Assembly: GCF_001672755.1 (NCBI RefSeq)
Contig: NZ_LZKI01000043.1
Span: forward strand, 1 to 64,000
Length of the DNA stretch: 64,000 nt
Source: Mycobacterium colombiense
GTDB taxonomy: Bacteria; Actinomycetota; Actinomycetes; Mycobacteriales; Mycobacteriaceae
Direction: 5' to 3'
The position numbers and the translations under genes were made by a program. The notes beneath the pieces are model-generated. The model was not told the origin of the DNA. It searched no databases and saw only the letters and a list, made by a program, of their open reading frames with translations. Below, piece by piece: positions 17,046 through 26,192 of the stretch (position 1 is the stretch's first letter; each line of letters starts with the position of its first letter).

Positions 17046-17927
17046 ATGCGGAAGCTCACGGCCGCAGCCGCTACCCTGCTCGCGCTCGGTACCTGCACCG
17101 CCACCGTCGCCATGTCCACCGCCTGGGCGGACAACTCGCAGCCGGTCGGCTCGATCCCCATTCCCGACGGGCCGGCCCGGACCTGGATCATCGCCGACCT
17201 CGACAGCGGTCAGGTGCTGGCCGGGCGCGACCAGGATGTCGCCCACCCGCCGGCCAGCACCATCAAGACGCTGCTGGCCCAGGTGGTGCTGGACTCGGTG
17301 AGCCTGGACTCCACGGTGGTCGCCGACGTCGCCGACACCCAGGTGGAGTGCAACTGCGTCGGGATCAAACCGGGCCGCACCTACACCGCGCGCCAGCTGC
17401 TGGACGGCCTGCTGCTGGTCTCGGGTAACGACGCCGCCAACGCGCTGGCGCACATGCTGGGCGGCCCGGACGTCACCGTCGCCAAGATGAACGCCAAGGC
17501 GGCCTCGCTGGGCGCCACCAACACGCACGCCGCGACACCGTCCGGTCTGGACGGGCCCGGGGGTTCGGGCGCGTCAACGGCGCACGACCTGGCGGTCATA
17601 TTCCGCGCGGCGATGGCCAACCCGGTGTTCGCGCAGATCACCGCCGAGCCGTCGGCGATGTTCCCCGGCGATAACGGCGATCACCCGATCACCAACCAGG
17701 ACGAGCTGCTGCAGCGCTATCCCGGCGCGATCGGCGGCAAGACCGGCTTCACCAACGCCGCCCGCAAGACCTTCGTCGGGGCCGCCGCGCGCGGCGGTCG
17801 CCGGCTGGTGATCGCCATGATGTACGGGCTGATCAAGGAGGGCGGACCGACGTACTGGGATCAGGCGGCCACGCTGTTCGACTGGGGATTCGAGCAGAGC
17901 CCGCAGTCCAGCATCGGCTCGCTCTAG
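17046..17927 (+). CDS. dacB2: D-alanyl-D-alanine carboxypeptidase DacB2
   Basis: 293-residue S11 low-molecular-mass penicillin-binding protein that trims the terminal D-Ala of peptidoglycan stem peptides. A signal peptide (about residues 1-28, ending near STAWA) exports it. The three active-site motifs are complete: SxxK at Ser71-Lys74 (PPASTIK), SxN at Ser126-Asn128 (SGND) and KTG (GGKTGFTNAA, about residue 235). ATG at 17046 fits the signal peptide. No long C-terminal membrane anchor is seen. It converges with the tetR gene; the two overlap by four bases. Confidence 0.94.
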   Translation: MRKLTAAAATLLALGTCTATVAMSTAWADNSQPVGSIPIPDGPARTWIIADLDSGQVLAGRDQDVAHPPASTIKTLLAQVVLDSVSLDSTVVADVADTQVECNCVGIKPGRTYTARQLLDGLLLVSGNDAANALAHMLGGPDVTVAKMNAKAASLGATNTHAATPSGLDGPGGSGASTAHDLAVIFRAAMANPVFAQITAEPSAMFPGDNGDHPITNQDELLQRYPGAIGGKTGFTNAARKTFVGAAARGGRRLVIAMMYGLIKEGGPTYWDQAATLFDWGFEQSPQSSIGSL

Positions 17928-17947
17928 AAGGCGGGATCCTCTAGAGC
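17921..17947. terminator. Hairpin spanning stops of dacB2 and tetR
   Basis: Perfect 8-bp inverted repeat GCTCTAGA and TCTAGAGC with an 11-nt loop. The left arm contains both stop codons of the overlapping convergent genes. A shared bidirectional terminator is the simplest reading. Confidence 0.5.
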
Positions 17948-18526
17948 CGCTCTCAGCAGCGCCGTCAGCACCGGAATCCGCTGTTCGTCGAGTTCCGCCT
18001 GCGGGATGATGCTTTGCACCAGAGCGGCTCCGTCGAAGACGTTTGTCAGCAGTCCGACGATCACCGGGAATTTGTCCTCCGGGAACCGCTCTGCCCCCGG
18101 CAGCGCCCGCGCAGCATCAATGATCTTCTCGGCATACTGCCCGAGTTCCTGCTGCAGGGTGGTCTTGAGCTTCTCGTCGGTACGCGCGGCGACCAGCAGT
18201 TCGTAGAGCACCGCATTCCCCGGACTGCGGGTGATGTCCCGCAGAATCGTCAGGCCCGCCTCCAGCGGCGGCTCCTCGGGCGGTATCGCGGCGACCTGCT
18301 TGGTGCCCCGCTCCATAAGGCGACGCAACACCTCCGATGCCGTGGCCGCCATGAAATCGCCCATGGTGTCGAAGTGCCGGAACAGCGCGCCCACCGACAC
18401 CCCGGCCCGCTTGGTGATCGCCGCGGCGGACGCGCGGGCGTAGCCGACCTCGATGATGGTGGCGATGCAGGCGTCGATGAGCCGTCCGACGGTCTCCTCG
18501 CGGCGCTGCTGCTGGGTTCTGGCCAT
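17924..18526 (-). CDS. TetR family transcriptional regulator
   Basis: 200-residue TetR-type repressor. The N-terminal helix-turn-helix is clear: RLIDACIATIIEVGYARASA, then AITKRAGVSVGALFRHFDT (about residues 38-56). The C-terminal ligand domain is unassigned. It begins one base after the stop of the upstream amidohydrolase gene, so the two are co-transcribed and the regulator probably controls that operon. It is in the position of Rv2912c. Its operator was not identified. Confidence 0.9.
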   Translation of the reverse strand: MARTQQQRREETVGRLIDACIATIIEVGYARASAAAITKRAGVSVGALFRHFDTMGDFMAATASEVLRRLMERGTKQVAAIPPEEPPLEAGLTILRDITRSPGNAVLYELLVAARTDEKLKTTLQQELGQYAEKIIDAARALPGAERFPEDKFPVIVGLLTNVFDGAALVQSIIPQAELDEQRIPVLTALLRAALEDPAF

Positions 18527-18527
18527 G

Positions 18528-20336
18528 TCAGGCGGTGACGCCCAGCGCGCCGCGTTCCCGACGGGTGCGCTCCCCCGCCCGCAGGTAGCGGCCCGACCGC
18601 ACGGATTGTCCGTAGCCGTCCCGGAATTCGCCCTTGGAATGGCTCCCGCCGAAGACGACCACGCCGCCCACCCCGGTGGCGACCACGGCGTCGTCGTTGC
18701 GGTTGACCATGCGCCGCAGGCCGCCGTAGAACGGCACCGCCTCCTCGTGGTAGGCGTCGACGGATTCGTCGAGGCCTACCGGGTCGATCACCACGAAGTC
18801 CGCGCGGTCGCCGTGGCGGAGCGTGCCGGCGTCGATGCCGAACCACTCCGCCAGTTCACCGGTGAGCCGGTGCACGGCGTGCTCGATCGACATGAAGGGC
18901 GCGCCCGCGCGGTAGGCGTCCCGGGTGCGCTTGAGCATCCGCAGCCCGAAGTTGTAGAAGGCCATGTTGCGCAGGTGCGCACCGGCGTCCGAGAAGCCCA
19001 TGTGCACGCTGCCCTCGGTGGCGAGCGCATTCAGCAGCTTGGGGCGGTGGTTGGCGACGACGGTCGTCCACCGGACGTTGCGTTCACCGTTCTCGACGAG
19101 CACGTCCAGGAAGGCGTCGAGCGGGTGCAGCTCGCGCTCGTCGGCGATCGCGCCAAAGCTCTTGCCGATCAACGACTTATCCGGGCATTCGACGATGACC
19201 GCGTCGTGGAAGTCACGGTGCCACAGCGACGGCCCGAGCTTGATGCGGTCGAACTCGCGCCGGAAATTGCGGCGATATTCCTTGTCCGCCAGTAACTCGT
19301 TGCGCTCCAACTGGTCCCGCAGGTGCAGGGCCGCCGTTCCGGCGCCGAACTCCTCGAAGACCGGCAGGTCGATTCCGTCGGAGTACAACTCGAACGGCAC
19401 CGGCAGGTGCTGGAATTTCACGCTGGCACCCAGGAGCTTGTTGAGCAGGCGAGTGCCCGGGCCGAACACGTAGACCGACAGCGGCATCGATTTGGCGTCG
19501 GCGGATACCAGCATGCTCATCCGAACGCCCTTGCCCCAGTTGAGTATCCGGCTGCTGGCCAGGAAGAACAGCATCCCGGTTGACGGCTTGCCCACGTTGG
19601 GGGCGCTCTGCAGAATCCGGCCGCGTTTGCGCAGCACGTTGATCAGCCTGCGTCGTTCCCGCCACGTGGCGAAGGTGGACGGCAGGGCGCGCGAGCGGAA
19701 CCGCTCGCCGTCGAGTTTGTCGATGGGCGCGTCCATCCCGGACATGCCGAGCACACCGGCGTCGAGGGCCTCGTCCAGCAGGCCGGCCATCTTCGCCAGC
19801 TCGGCCTCGGTGGGCCGCGCCGTGGCGTCGGTGGCCCGATCCAGCCCGAGCACCGCGGTCCGCAGGTCCGAATGACCAAGCAGCGAACCGATATTGGGCC
19901 CCAGCGGCAGGGCGTCGATCGCCTTGACGTATTCCGCGGCCGTCGACCAGGTCCGGTTGGAATCCAACGCGCCGAAGACGTATTCGCGCGGCACCGCCTC
20001 CACCCGGCTGAACAGGTCGGCGGCGTCCTGGGAATCGGCGTAGACCGTCGACAACGAACAGTTGCCCAGCAGCACCGTGGTGACGCCGTGGCGCACCGAC
20101 TCGCGCAGCCCGGGATCCAGCAGCACCTCGGCGTCGTAGTGGGTGTGCACGTCGAGGAAACCGGGCACGACCCACTTGCCGGCCGCGTCGATCACCTCGG
20201 GGCACCCCGTCTCGTCCAGCGGCTCGGTGGAGACGGTGGCCACCACGCCGTCGCGGATGCCGAGCGTGCGCGTCAGCGGGGCGCTGCCGGTGCCGTCGAA
20301 CCACAATCCGTCGCGGATGATCACGTCGTAGGCCAT
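18528..20336 (-). CDS. D-aminoacylase-like amidohydrolase
   Basis: 602-residue metal-dependent amidohydrolase of the N-acyl-D-amino acid deacylase/dihydroorotase-like group, counterpart of Rv2913c. The metal site begins in GFLDVHTHYDAEVLLDPGL (HxH plus Asp, about residues 58-76). Further family segments are LGNCSLS, MGFSDAGAHLRNMA (Asp and His) and the final HGDRADFVVIDP. ATG at 20336 is chosen: GGAGGA lies five bases upstream, while the open frame runs on without a ribosome-binding site. Likely removes an acyl group from D-amino acids or a related amide; substrate unproven. Co-transcribed with tetR. Confidence 0.87.
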   Translation of the reverse strand: MAYDVIIRDGLWFDGTGSAPLTRTLGIRDGVVATVSTEPLDETGCPEVIDAAGKWVVPGFLDVHTHYDAEVLLDPGLRESVRHGVTTVLLGNCSLSTVYADSQDAADLFSRVEAVPREYVFGALDSNRTWSTAAEYVKAIDALPLGPNIGSLLGHSDLRTAVLGLDRATDATARPTEAELAKMAGLLDEALDAGVLGMSGMDAPIDKLDGERFRSRALPSTFATWRERRRLINVLRKRGRILQSAPNVGKPSTGMLFFLASSRILNWGKGVRMSMLVSADAKSMPLSVYVFGPGTRLLNKLLGASVKFQHLPVPFELYSDGIDLPVFEEFGAGTAALHLRDQLERNELLADKEYRRNFRREFDRIKLGPSLWHRDFHDAVIVECPDKSLIGKSFGAIADERELHPLDAFLDVLVENGERNVRWTTVVANHRPKLLNALATEGSVHMGFSDAGAHLRNMAFYNFGLRMLKRTRDAYRAGAPFMSIEHAVHRLTGELAEWFGIDAGTLRHGDRADFVVIDPVGLDESVDAYHEEAVPFYGGLRRMVNRNDDAVVATGVGGVVVFGGSHSKGEFRDGYGQSVRSGRYLRAGERTRRERGALGVTA

Positions 20337-20535
20337 GGTTTCCTCCATGTCGATGATGCCCGGAACGCTAACATAGATAGCGATCACTCGCAATCTTTTC
20401 CTGGCGAAACCTCGGAAGTATTCGGCGCTGATCGATAGTGTGCGCCACCGGGCGGCGCCGGGGCCGCAATCGTGGTGAGCTCGGCGCGGCGGGTGGCGAG
20501 GTGGGGCAGCCGCGTGAGGGCGGCGGGGGACGCGG

Positions 20536-21618
20536 CTAGGCCGGCGAGCGAAAAATATTGCCGCGCAGCATGATCAGATCGGGACTGTTCAGCACGGCGG
20601 CGCCCGAACGCGGGTCGCTGGAGTAGCACAGCAGGTCTGCCGAGGCGCCGTGATCGAGCCCGGGCCGGCCGAGCCAGCGACGCGCGTCCCAGCACGCCGC
20701 GCCCAGCGCCTCGGTCGGGCTCATCCCGATGCTCTTGAGTGCCTCGACCTCGTCGGCGATGCGGCCGGGCGCCACCATGGTGCCGGCATCGCTACCGGCG
20801 TAGATCGGCACGCCTGCGTCGCGGGCCGCGGCGACCCGGGACAGGCCGCGCGCGTGCAGGTCACGCATGTGCGCCGCGTACGCCGGATACTTCGCTGCGG
20901 CGTCGGCGATCCCGGGGAAGTTCTCCACGATGTTGACCAGCGTCGGGACCAGCACGGTGCCGTGCTCGACCATCAGCTCGATGGTGTCGTCGGTAAGCCC
21001 GGTGCCGTGTTCGATGCAGTCGATGCCGGCGTTGATCAGGCCGGGCAGCGCGTCCTCGCTGAAGACGTGCGCGGTGACCCGGGCGCCGTGGGCGTGCGCG
21101 GTCTCGATGGCGGCCTTGAGCACGTCGTCGGACCACAGCGGGGCCAGATCCCCGACGCCGCGGTCGATCCAGTCGCCGACCAGCTTGACCCAGCCGTCGC
21201 CGCGCTCGGCCTCCTGCGCGACCGCGTCAGGCAGCTGCCATTCGTCTTCCAGCTCCCGCGAGAAGCCCGCCGCATACCGCTTGGGCCTGGCCAGATGCTT
21301 TCCGGCACGGATGATGCGGGGCAGATCGTCGCGGTCGTCGAGGCTGCGGGTGTCGGTGGGCGAGCCGCAGTCGCGCAACAACAGCGCGCCGACATCGCGT
21401 TCGATCTCGGCCTGGGCGATCGCGTCGTCCAGCGGGATCTCGCCGTGATCCCCGAGTCCGACGTGGCAGTGCGCGTCGACCAGCCCGGGCACGATCCAGC
21501 CGCCGTCGAAGACGGTGTCGGCACCGGCGACGGGTTCGGCGCTGATGCGGCCGTCGACGATCCACAGTTCGATCTCGGTTTCGTCGGGCAGCCCCACGCC
21601 CCGCACGTGCATGCGCAC
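20536..21618 (-). CDS. Amidohydrolase family protein
   Basis: 360-residue amidohydrolase of the imidazolonepropionase/prolidase-like type, counterpart of Rv2915c. Metal ligands are seen in PGLVDAHCHVGLGDHG (HxH), Lys in GWVKLVGDW, His in ARVTAHVFS and IEHGTG, and Asp in YAGSDAGTMV. GTG at 21618 has GGAAGG ten bases upstream; ATG at 21612 is an alternative. It is separated from the next amidohydrolase by a 200-bp gap where I recall pknI in M. tuberculosis; no kinase fragment was seen there. The substrate is unknown. Confidence 0.86.
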   Translation of the reverse strand: MRMHVRGVGLPDETEIELWIVDGRISAEPVAGADTVFDGGWIVPGLVDAHCHVGLGDHGEIPLDDAIAQAEIERDVGALLLRDCGSPTDTRSLDDRDDLPRIIRAGKHLARPKRYAAGFSRELEDEWQLPDAVAQEAERGDGWVKLVGDWIDRGVGDLAPLWSDDVLKAAIETAHAHGARVTAHVFSEDALPGLINAGIDCIEHGTGLTDDTIELMVEHGTVLVPTLVNIVENFPGIADAAAKYPAYAAHMRDLHARGLSRVAAARDAGVPIYAGSDAGTMVAPGRIADEVEALKSIGMSPTEALGAACWDARRWLGRPGLDHGASADLLCYSSDPRSGAAVLNSPDLIMLRGNIFRSPA

Positions 21619-21650
21619 CGGGCGGCTACCGCCTTCCGGTCCAATGGTGA

Positions 21651-21687
21651 CGACCCGCTGCGCCCGGCTCCGCCGCGCTCGCGATCG
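21651..21687 (-). repeat. Single inverted copy of the 54-bp repeat family
   Basis: The stretch starting CGACCCGCTGCGCCCGGCTC is the reverse complement of the core of the 7207 array unit with a few changes. It fills the space between the start of the amidohydrolase and the stop codon of ffh. Confidence 0.7.
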
Positions 21688-23244
21688 TCACGACTTGCCC
21701 GGGAACTTCAGCTTGGACAGATCGAAGTCGGCCAACCCGGGCGGCAGCTCGTTGAGGCCTTCGGGCATCTGCGACAGGTCCGGGAACCCGGCCGGCATAC
21801 CCTGCATCAGCGGGTTGCGGGCCTTCGGCGGTGTCGGGCCGCGTCCGCCCTTCTTGCCCTTTTTGCCAGCCTTGCCCTTGGCTCCCTTGGACTTTCGCGT
21901 CGCCGACTTGCGGCCCAGACCGGGGATGCCCATGCCGCCGAGCATCGACGACATCATCTTGCGGGCCTCGAAGAAGCGGTCCACCAGCTGGTTGACCTCC
22001 GACACCGTGACGCCCGAGCCGTTGGCGATGCGCAACCGCCGCGACGCGTTGATGATCTTCGGGTCGGCGCGCTCGGCGGGGGTCATGCCGCGGATGATGG
22101 CCTGCAGGCGGTCGAGCTGGCTGTCGTCGACCTGCGCCAGCGCGTCCTTCATCTGCCCGGCACCGGGCAACATGCCCAGCAGGTTGCCGATCGGGCCCAT
22201 CTTGCGGATGGCCAGCATCTGTTCCAGGAAATCCTCGAGCGTGAGCTCGCCGCTGCCGATCTTGACGGCGGCGGCCTCGGCCTGTTCGGCGTCGAAGACC
22301 TGCTCGGCCTGCTCGATGAGGCTGAGCACGTCGCCCATGCCCAGGATGCGGCTGGACATCCGGTCGGGGTGGAAGACGTCGAAGTCCTCCAGCTTCTCGC
22401 CGGTGGAGGCGAAAAGGATTGGGACGCCGGTCACCTCGCGCACCGAAAGCGCCGCACCACCGCGGGCGTCACCGTCCAGCTTGGTCAGCACCACGCCGGT
22501 GAAGCCGACGCCCTCGCGGAACGCCTCTGCGGTGGTGACGGCGTCCTGACCGATCATCGCGTCCAGCACGAACAGGACTTCGTCCGGATTGATCGCCTCA
22601 CGGATCGCCGCGGCCTGCGACATCAGCTCGTCGTCGATGCCCAGCCGGCCGGCGGTGTCGACGATGACCACGTCGAAGTGCTTGGCCCGGGCCTCGGCGA
22701 GGCCGGCCGCCGCGACCGCGACCGGGTCGCCGGGCCCGGACCCGGGCGATTCGCCGGGATGCGGCGCGAACACCGGTACGCCGGCGCGCTCACCGACGAC
22801 CTGCAGCTGGTTGACCGCGGCCGGGCGCTGCAGGTCACACGCCACCAGCAGCGGGGTGTGCCCCTGGCCGCGCAGCCACGCGGCCAGCTTGCCGGCCAGC
22901 GACGTCTTACCGGAACCCTGCAGACCGGCGAGCATCAGCACGGTCGGCGGCGTCTTGGCGAACGCCAGCTGTCGGGTCTCCCCGCCCAGGATGCCGATGA
23001 GTTCTTCGTTGACGATCTTGACGACCTGCTGCGCCGGGTTGAGGGCCCCGGAGACCTCGGCGCCCTTGGCGCGGTCCTTGATCCGGGTGACGAAGGCGCG
23101 CACCACGGGCAGCGACACGTCGGCTTCCAGCAGCGCCAGCCGGATCTCGCGAGTGGTGGCCTCGATATCGGCGTCGGTCAATCGACCCTTGCCACGCAGC
23201 CCCGCAAGGGCACCGGTCAAACGGTCGGACAGCGATTCAAACAC
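21688..23244 (-). CDS. ffh: Signal recognition particle protein Ffh
   Basis: 518-residue SRP GTPase that binds signal sequences on ribosomes and 4.5S RNA. The N domain is followed by the G domain with GLQGSGKTSLAGKLA (P loop), DTAGR, and TKLDGDARGGAAL. The C-terminal M domain is Met-rich (FLEQMLAIRKMGPIGNLLGM). A long Lys/Gly-rich stretch (about residues 440-475) precedes the tail, which is longer than in E. coli, as is usual for mycobacteria. The partner FtsY is encoded at 30639-31979. Confidence 0.96.
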   Translation of the reverse strand: MFESLSDRLTGALAGLRGKGRLTDADIEATTREIRLALLEADVSLPVVRAFVTRIKDRAKGAEVSGALNPAQQVVKIVNEELIGILGGETRQLAFAKTPPTVLMLAGLQGSGKTSLAGKLAAWLRGQGHTPLLVACDLQRPAAVNQLQVVGERAGVPVFAPHPGESPGSGPGDPVAVAAAGLAEARAKHFDVVIVDTAGRLGIDDELMSQAAAIREAINPDEVLFVLDAMIGQDAVTTAEAFREGVGFTGVVLTKLDGDARGGAALSVREVTGVPILFASTGEKLEDFDVFHPDRMSSRILGMGDVLSLIEQAEQVFDAEQAEAAAVKIGSGELTLEDFLEQMLAIRKMGPIGNLLGMLPGAGQMKDALAQVDDSQLDRLQAIIRGMTPAERADPKIINASRRLRIANGSGVTVSEVNQLVDRFFEARKMMSSMLGGMGIPGLGRKSATRKSKGAKGKAGKKGKKGGRGPTPPKARNPLMQGMPAGFPDLSQMPEGLNELPPGLADFDLSKLKFPGKS

Positions 23245-23255
23245 CCCGTCAGCCT

Positions 23256-23300
23256 AGTGGCACTGCAAGCGCGGCCAAGCCGGGCGCAGCAAGTGCCACT
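23256..23300. repeat. Repeat-derived hairpin upstream of ffh
   Basis: Nine-base inverted repeat AGTGGCACT (23256-23264) and AGTGCCACT (23292-23300). The loop, at about 23263-23291, is a shortened copy of the 54-bp repeat core (GCAAGCGCGGCCAAGCCGGG). It ends 12 bp from the ffh start, inside its leader. Whether it acts on ffh expression is unknown. Confidence 0.6.
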
Positions 23301-23507
23301 CATCAGGCCTAGTGGGCACCGGTCCCGGACCGCGCGGCGCAGGTTCGGCGACAAGCTCGTTTGGTGGTCGCGGGCACCCATCGACCGCGACACTGAAACT
23401 ACGCACAGGACACACCGATTTAGGTGCGCGCCGTTTCAGTCTCGGCAAGGCGCTGAGTGGGCTTGAATGGTCGGGCGAACAAAAACGCCGCCGGAGGGGT
23501 CAGGCTC

Positions 23508-24302
23508 ATGCTCGAGGTGATCGACAAGGGGTCCTGCAGCGAAGCGCATCCGGTGCCGCTGCTCTTCGTGCACGGCGGCTGGCATGGCGCCTGGTGCTGG
23601 GAACACTTCCTGGACTTCTTCGCCGACGCCGGCTACCGCGCGGTCGCGATGAGCCTGCGCGGACACGGCGCCAGCCCCACGGCCAAGCCGCTGCCGAAGG
23701 TGTCCATCGCCGACTACATCGACGACGTCCGCTCGGTGGCCGACGACCTGGGCGGCGCGCCGGTCCTTGTCGGCCATTCCCTGGGCGGCTTCGTGATCCA
23801 GCGCTACCTCGAAGATCGCCGCGCCCCGGCCGCGGTGCTGGTGGGCTCGGTGCCGCCACAGGGCGTGCTCACGCTGGCGCTGCGGGTGTGGCGCCGCCGG
23901 CCGTCGATGACGATCGAATCGTGGAGCGATCCCACGCTGCTGAGATTCCTCGCCACCCCGGCGCTCGCCCGCGAGTATCTGTTCTGCGCCGACACCCCCG
24001 AGGCCGTCGTCGAATCCTGCCGGCAACGTGCCGGGGCCGAGAGCGTTCGCGCAGCCATGACCGACCCGATCGTCCGCCGGGTCCGAACCAAGCGGGTGAC
24101 CACGCCGATGCTGGTGCTGGGCGCCGAGTACGACGGCTTCGTCAGCGTCCGCGAGGTGCGCAACACGGCGCGCGCCTACCGGACCGAGCCGGAATTCTTT
24201 TCCATGGGCCACAACATGATGCTCGAACCGGGCTGGGCCGACGTTGCCGGACGCATCCATGAATGGCTGCAGACCCGCGAAACGGTGAGCCCGACACGAT
24301 AG
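23508..24302 (+). CDS. Alpha/beta hydrolase
   Basis: 264-residue alpha/beta hydrolase. The oxyanion segment FVHGGWHGAWCW (about residues 19-30), nucleophile elbow GHSLGGF (Ser about 91) and late FSMGHNMMLEPGW (catalytic His) are all present; the acid is probably Asp in LGAEYDGFV. The arrangement resembles salicylate- and hydroxynitrile-type esterases and lipases. ATG at 23508 has GGAGGGG eight bases upstream, which is better than the GTG at 23457. The gene lies between ffh and the helicase, where I recall none in M. tuberculosis. Substrate unknown. Confidence 0.85.
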   Translation: MLEVIDKGSCSEAHPVPLLFVHGGWHGAWCWEHFLDFFADAGYRAVAMSLRGHGASPTAKPLPKVSIADYIDDVRSVADDLGGAPVLVGHSLGGFVIQRYLEDRRAPAAVLVGSVPPQGVLTLALRVWRRRPSMTIESWSDPTLLRFLATPALAREYLFCADTPEAVVESCRQRAGAESVRAAMTDPIVRRVRTKRVTTPMLVLGAEYDGFVSVREVRNTARAYRTEPEFFSMGHNMMLEPGWADVAGRIHEWLQTRETVSPTR

Positions 24303-24403
24303 CCAGTCGAGTCGTTACTGCGCCGAAAAGCGTTGGCGTGCTAGATTTCACAGCCGCGACTCAATCGAGTCAGCCGCGTCGACGAGTAACGAACGGGGGG
24401 CCT

Positions 24404-26164
24404 GTGTCGGTGCCGCTCAGCAGCATCCAGGCGCAGGCCGACAGCGTTCCCGGCGACACCAGCGGCACCGGCGTGCTGCGTGGCTGGCAGCGCAGGGCGC
24501 TGGTCAAGTACCTCGCCGCCCAGCCGCGCGATTTCCTGGCGGTGGCCACCCCGGGCTCGGGGAAAACGACCTTCGCCCTGCGGGTCGCGGCCGAACTGCT
24601 CGGCCAGCGCGCCGTCGAACACGTCACCGTCGTGGTGCCCACCGAGCACCTGAAGGTGCAGTGGGCGCAGGCCGCGCAGCGGTACGGCCTCGCCCTGGAC
24701 CCGAAGTTCTCCAACAGCAACGCGCGGATCGCCCCGGAGTATCACGGCGTGATGGTCACCTACGCCCAGGTCGCCGCGCATCCGACGTTGCACCGGGTGC
24801 GCACCGAGCAGCGCAAGACGCTGGTCATCTTCGACGAGATCCACCACGGCGGCGACGCCAAGACGTGGGGCGACGCGATCCGCGAGGCGTTCGGCGACGC
24901 GACCCGCCGGCTCGCCCTGACGGGGACGCCCTTTCGCAGCGACGACAGCCCCATCCCGTTCGTGACGTACGAGGCCGGTCCCGACGGGATCCGGCGTTCG
25001 CAGGCCGACCACACCTACGGCTACACCGACGCCCTCGCCGACGGCGTGGTCCGGCCGGTGGTCTTCCTCGCCTACTCCGGGGAGGCCCGGTGGCGCGACA
25101 GCGCCGGCGAGGAGCACGCGGCCCGCCTCGGCGAGCCGTTGTCCGCCGAGCAGACCGCGCGCGCCTGGCGCACAGCGCTCGACCCCGCCGGCGAATGGAT
25201 GCCCGCGGTGATCACCGCCGCCGATCTGCGGCTGCGCCAGCTGCGCACGCACATACCCGACGCGGGCGGCATGATCATCGCCTCGGATCAGACCGCGGCC
25301 CGCGCCTACGCCGTCCTGCTGACCAAGCTGACCGGCGAGGCGCCGACGCTGGTGCTCTCCGACGACCCCGGATCGTCGGCGCGCATCAGCGACTTCGCCG
25401 CGAGCACCAGCCGCTGGCTGGTCGCGGTGCGCATGGTCTCCGAAGGCGTCGACGTGCCGCGGCTGTCGGTCGGGATCTACGCCACCAGCGCCTCGACGCC
25501 GCTGTTCTTCGCCCAGGCCATCGGCCGGTTCGTGCGGTCGCGCCGCCCGGGCGAGATCGCCAGCATCTTCGTGCCGTCGGTGCCCAACCTGCTGCAGCTG
25601 GCCAGCGAGCTGGAGGCCCAGCGCAACCACGTGCTCGGCGAGCCGCACCGGGTCTCCGAGGGCGACCCGCTCGAGAACGATCCCGCCACCAAGACACAGG
25701 ACGAGAAGACCGACCTCGACAAGGGCTTCACCTCGTTGGGCGCCGACGCGGAACTCGATCAGCTCATCTTCGACGGTTCCTCGTTCGGCACCGCCGCTGC
25801 GGCGGGCAGCGACGAGGAGGCCGACTACCTCGGCATTCCAGGGCTGCTCGATGCCGACCAGATGCGCGCGCTGCTGCACCAGCGCCAGGACGAGCAGCTG
25901 CAGAAGCGGGCCCAACTGCACAAGGAGGGCGCGCCGCTGTCGGGCGTCGACACCCCGCCGGCCACCGTGCACGGCCAGCTTCGGGAGCTGCGCCGCGAGC
26001 TGAACACCCTGGTGTCGATCGCCCATCACCGCACCGGCAAGCCGCACGGCTGGATCCACAACGAACTGCGGCGCCGGTGCGGTGGCCCACCGATCGCCGC
26101 GGCGAGCCGCGAACAGCTGCGCGCGCGCATCGACGCCGTGCGCCAGCTCAACGCCGAGCGTTAG
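24404..26164 (+). CDS. DEAD/DEAH-type superfamily 2 helicase
   Basis: 586-residue SF2 helicase-like protein, counterpart of Rv2917. The order of motifs is clear: RGWQRRAL (Q-like), ATPGSGKTTFAL (Walker A), VIFDEIHHGGDA (DEIH), ALTGTPFRSD (motif III), then VRMVSEGVDVPRL and IGRFVRSRRPG (motifs V-VI, the Arg finger). A charged C-terminal region of about 170 residues follows. The frame opens at 24263, so a start in the upstream gene is possible, but GTG at 24404 has GGGGGG just upstream and the protein's own family starts near VPLSSIQAQ. Its role in DNA or RNA metabolism is unknown. Confidence 0.87.
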   Translation: MSVPLSSIQAQADSVPGDTSGTGVLRGWQRRALVKYLAAQPRDFLAVATPGSGKTTFALRVAAELLGQRAVEHVTVVVPTEHLKVQWAQAAQRYGLALDPKFSNSNARIAPEYHGVMVTYAQVAAHPTLHRVRTEQRKTLVIFDEIHHGGDAKTWGDAIREAFGDATRRLALTGTPFRSDDSPIPFVTYEAGPDGIRRSQADHTYGYTDALADGVVRPVVFLAYSGEARWRDSAGEEHAARLGEPLSAEQTARAWRTALDPAGEWMPAVITAADLRLRQLRTHIPDAGGMIIASDQTAARAYAVLLTKLTGEAPTLVLSDDPGSSARISDFAASTSRWLVAVRMVSEGVDVPRLSVGIYATSASTPLFFAQAIGRFVRSRRPGEIASIFVPSVPNLLQLASELEAQRNHVLGEPHRVSEGDPLENDPATKTQDEKTDLDKGFTSLGADAELDQLIFDGSSFGTAAAAGSDEEADYLGIPGLLDADQMRALLHQRQDEQLQKRAQLHKEGAPLSGVDTPPATVHGQLRELRRELNTLVSIAHHRTGKPHGWIHNELRRRCGGPPIAAASREQLRARIDAVRQLNAER

Positions 26165-26188
26165 TAAGCAGGTCGTTAGTAAGCAGGC
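26159..26188. repeat. 15-bp direct duplication at helicase/glnD junction
   Basis: CGTTAGTAAGCAGG occurs twice in a row with a 15-bp period (26159-26173 and 26174-26188). The first copy contains the helicase stop codon, followed at once by a second stop (TAG TAA). It looks like a recent slippage duplication between convergent genes. Confidence 0.85.
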
Positions 26189-26192
26189 GGGC

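Noticed and set aside
20337-20535. pknI remnant between the amidohydrolases
   Set aside because: No kinase motif could be read in any frame of the gap.
20650-23466. 938-codon plus-strand open frame opposite an amidohydrolase and ffh
   Set aside because: Spans two real genes on the other strand; His/Arg/Gln-rich antisense composition and no domain.
24358-24371. Palindrome GACTC-AATC-GAGTC before the helicase as an operator
   Set aside because: Only five-base arms and no matching known operator; could be chance.
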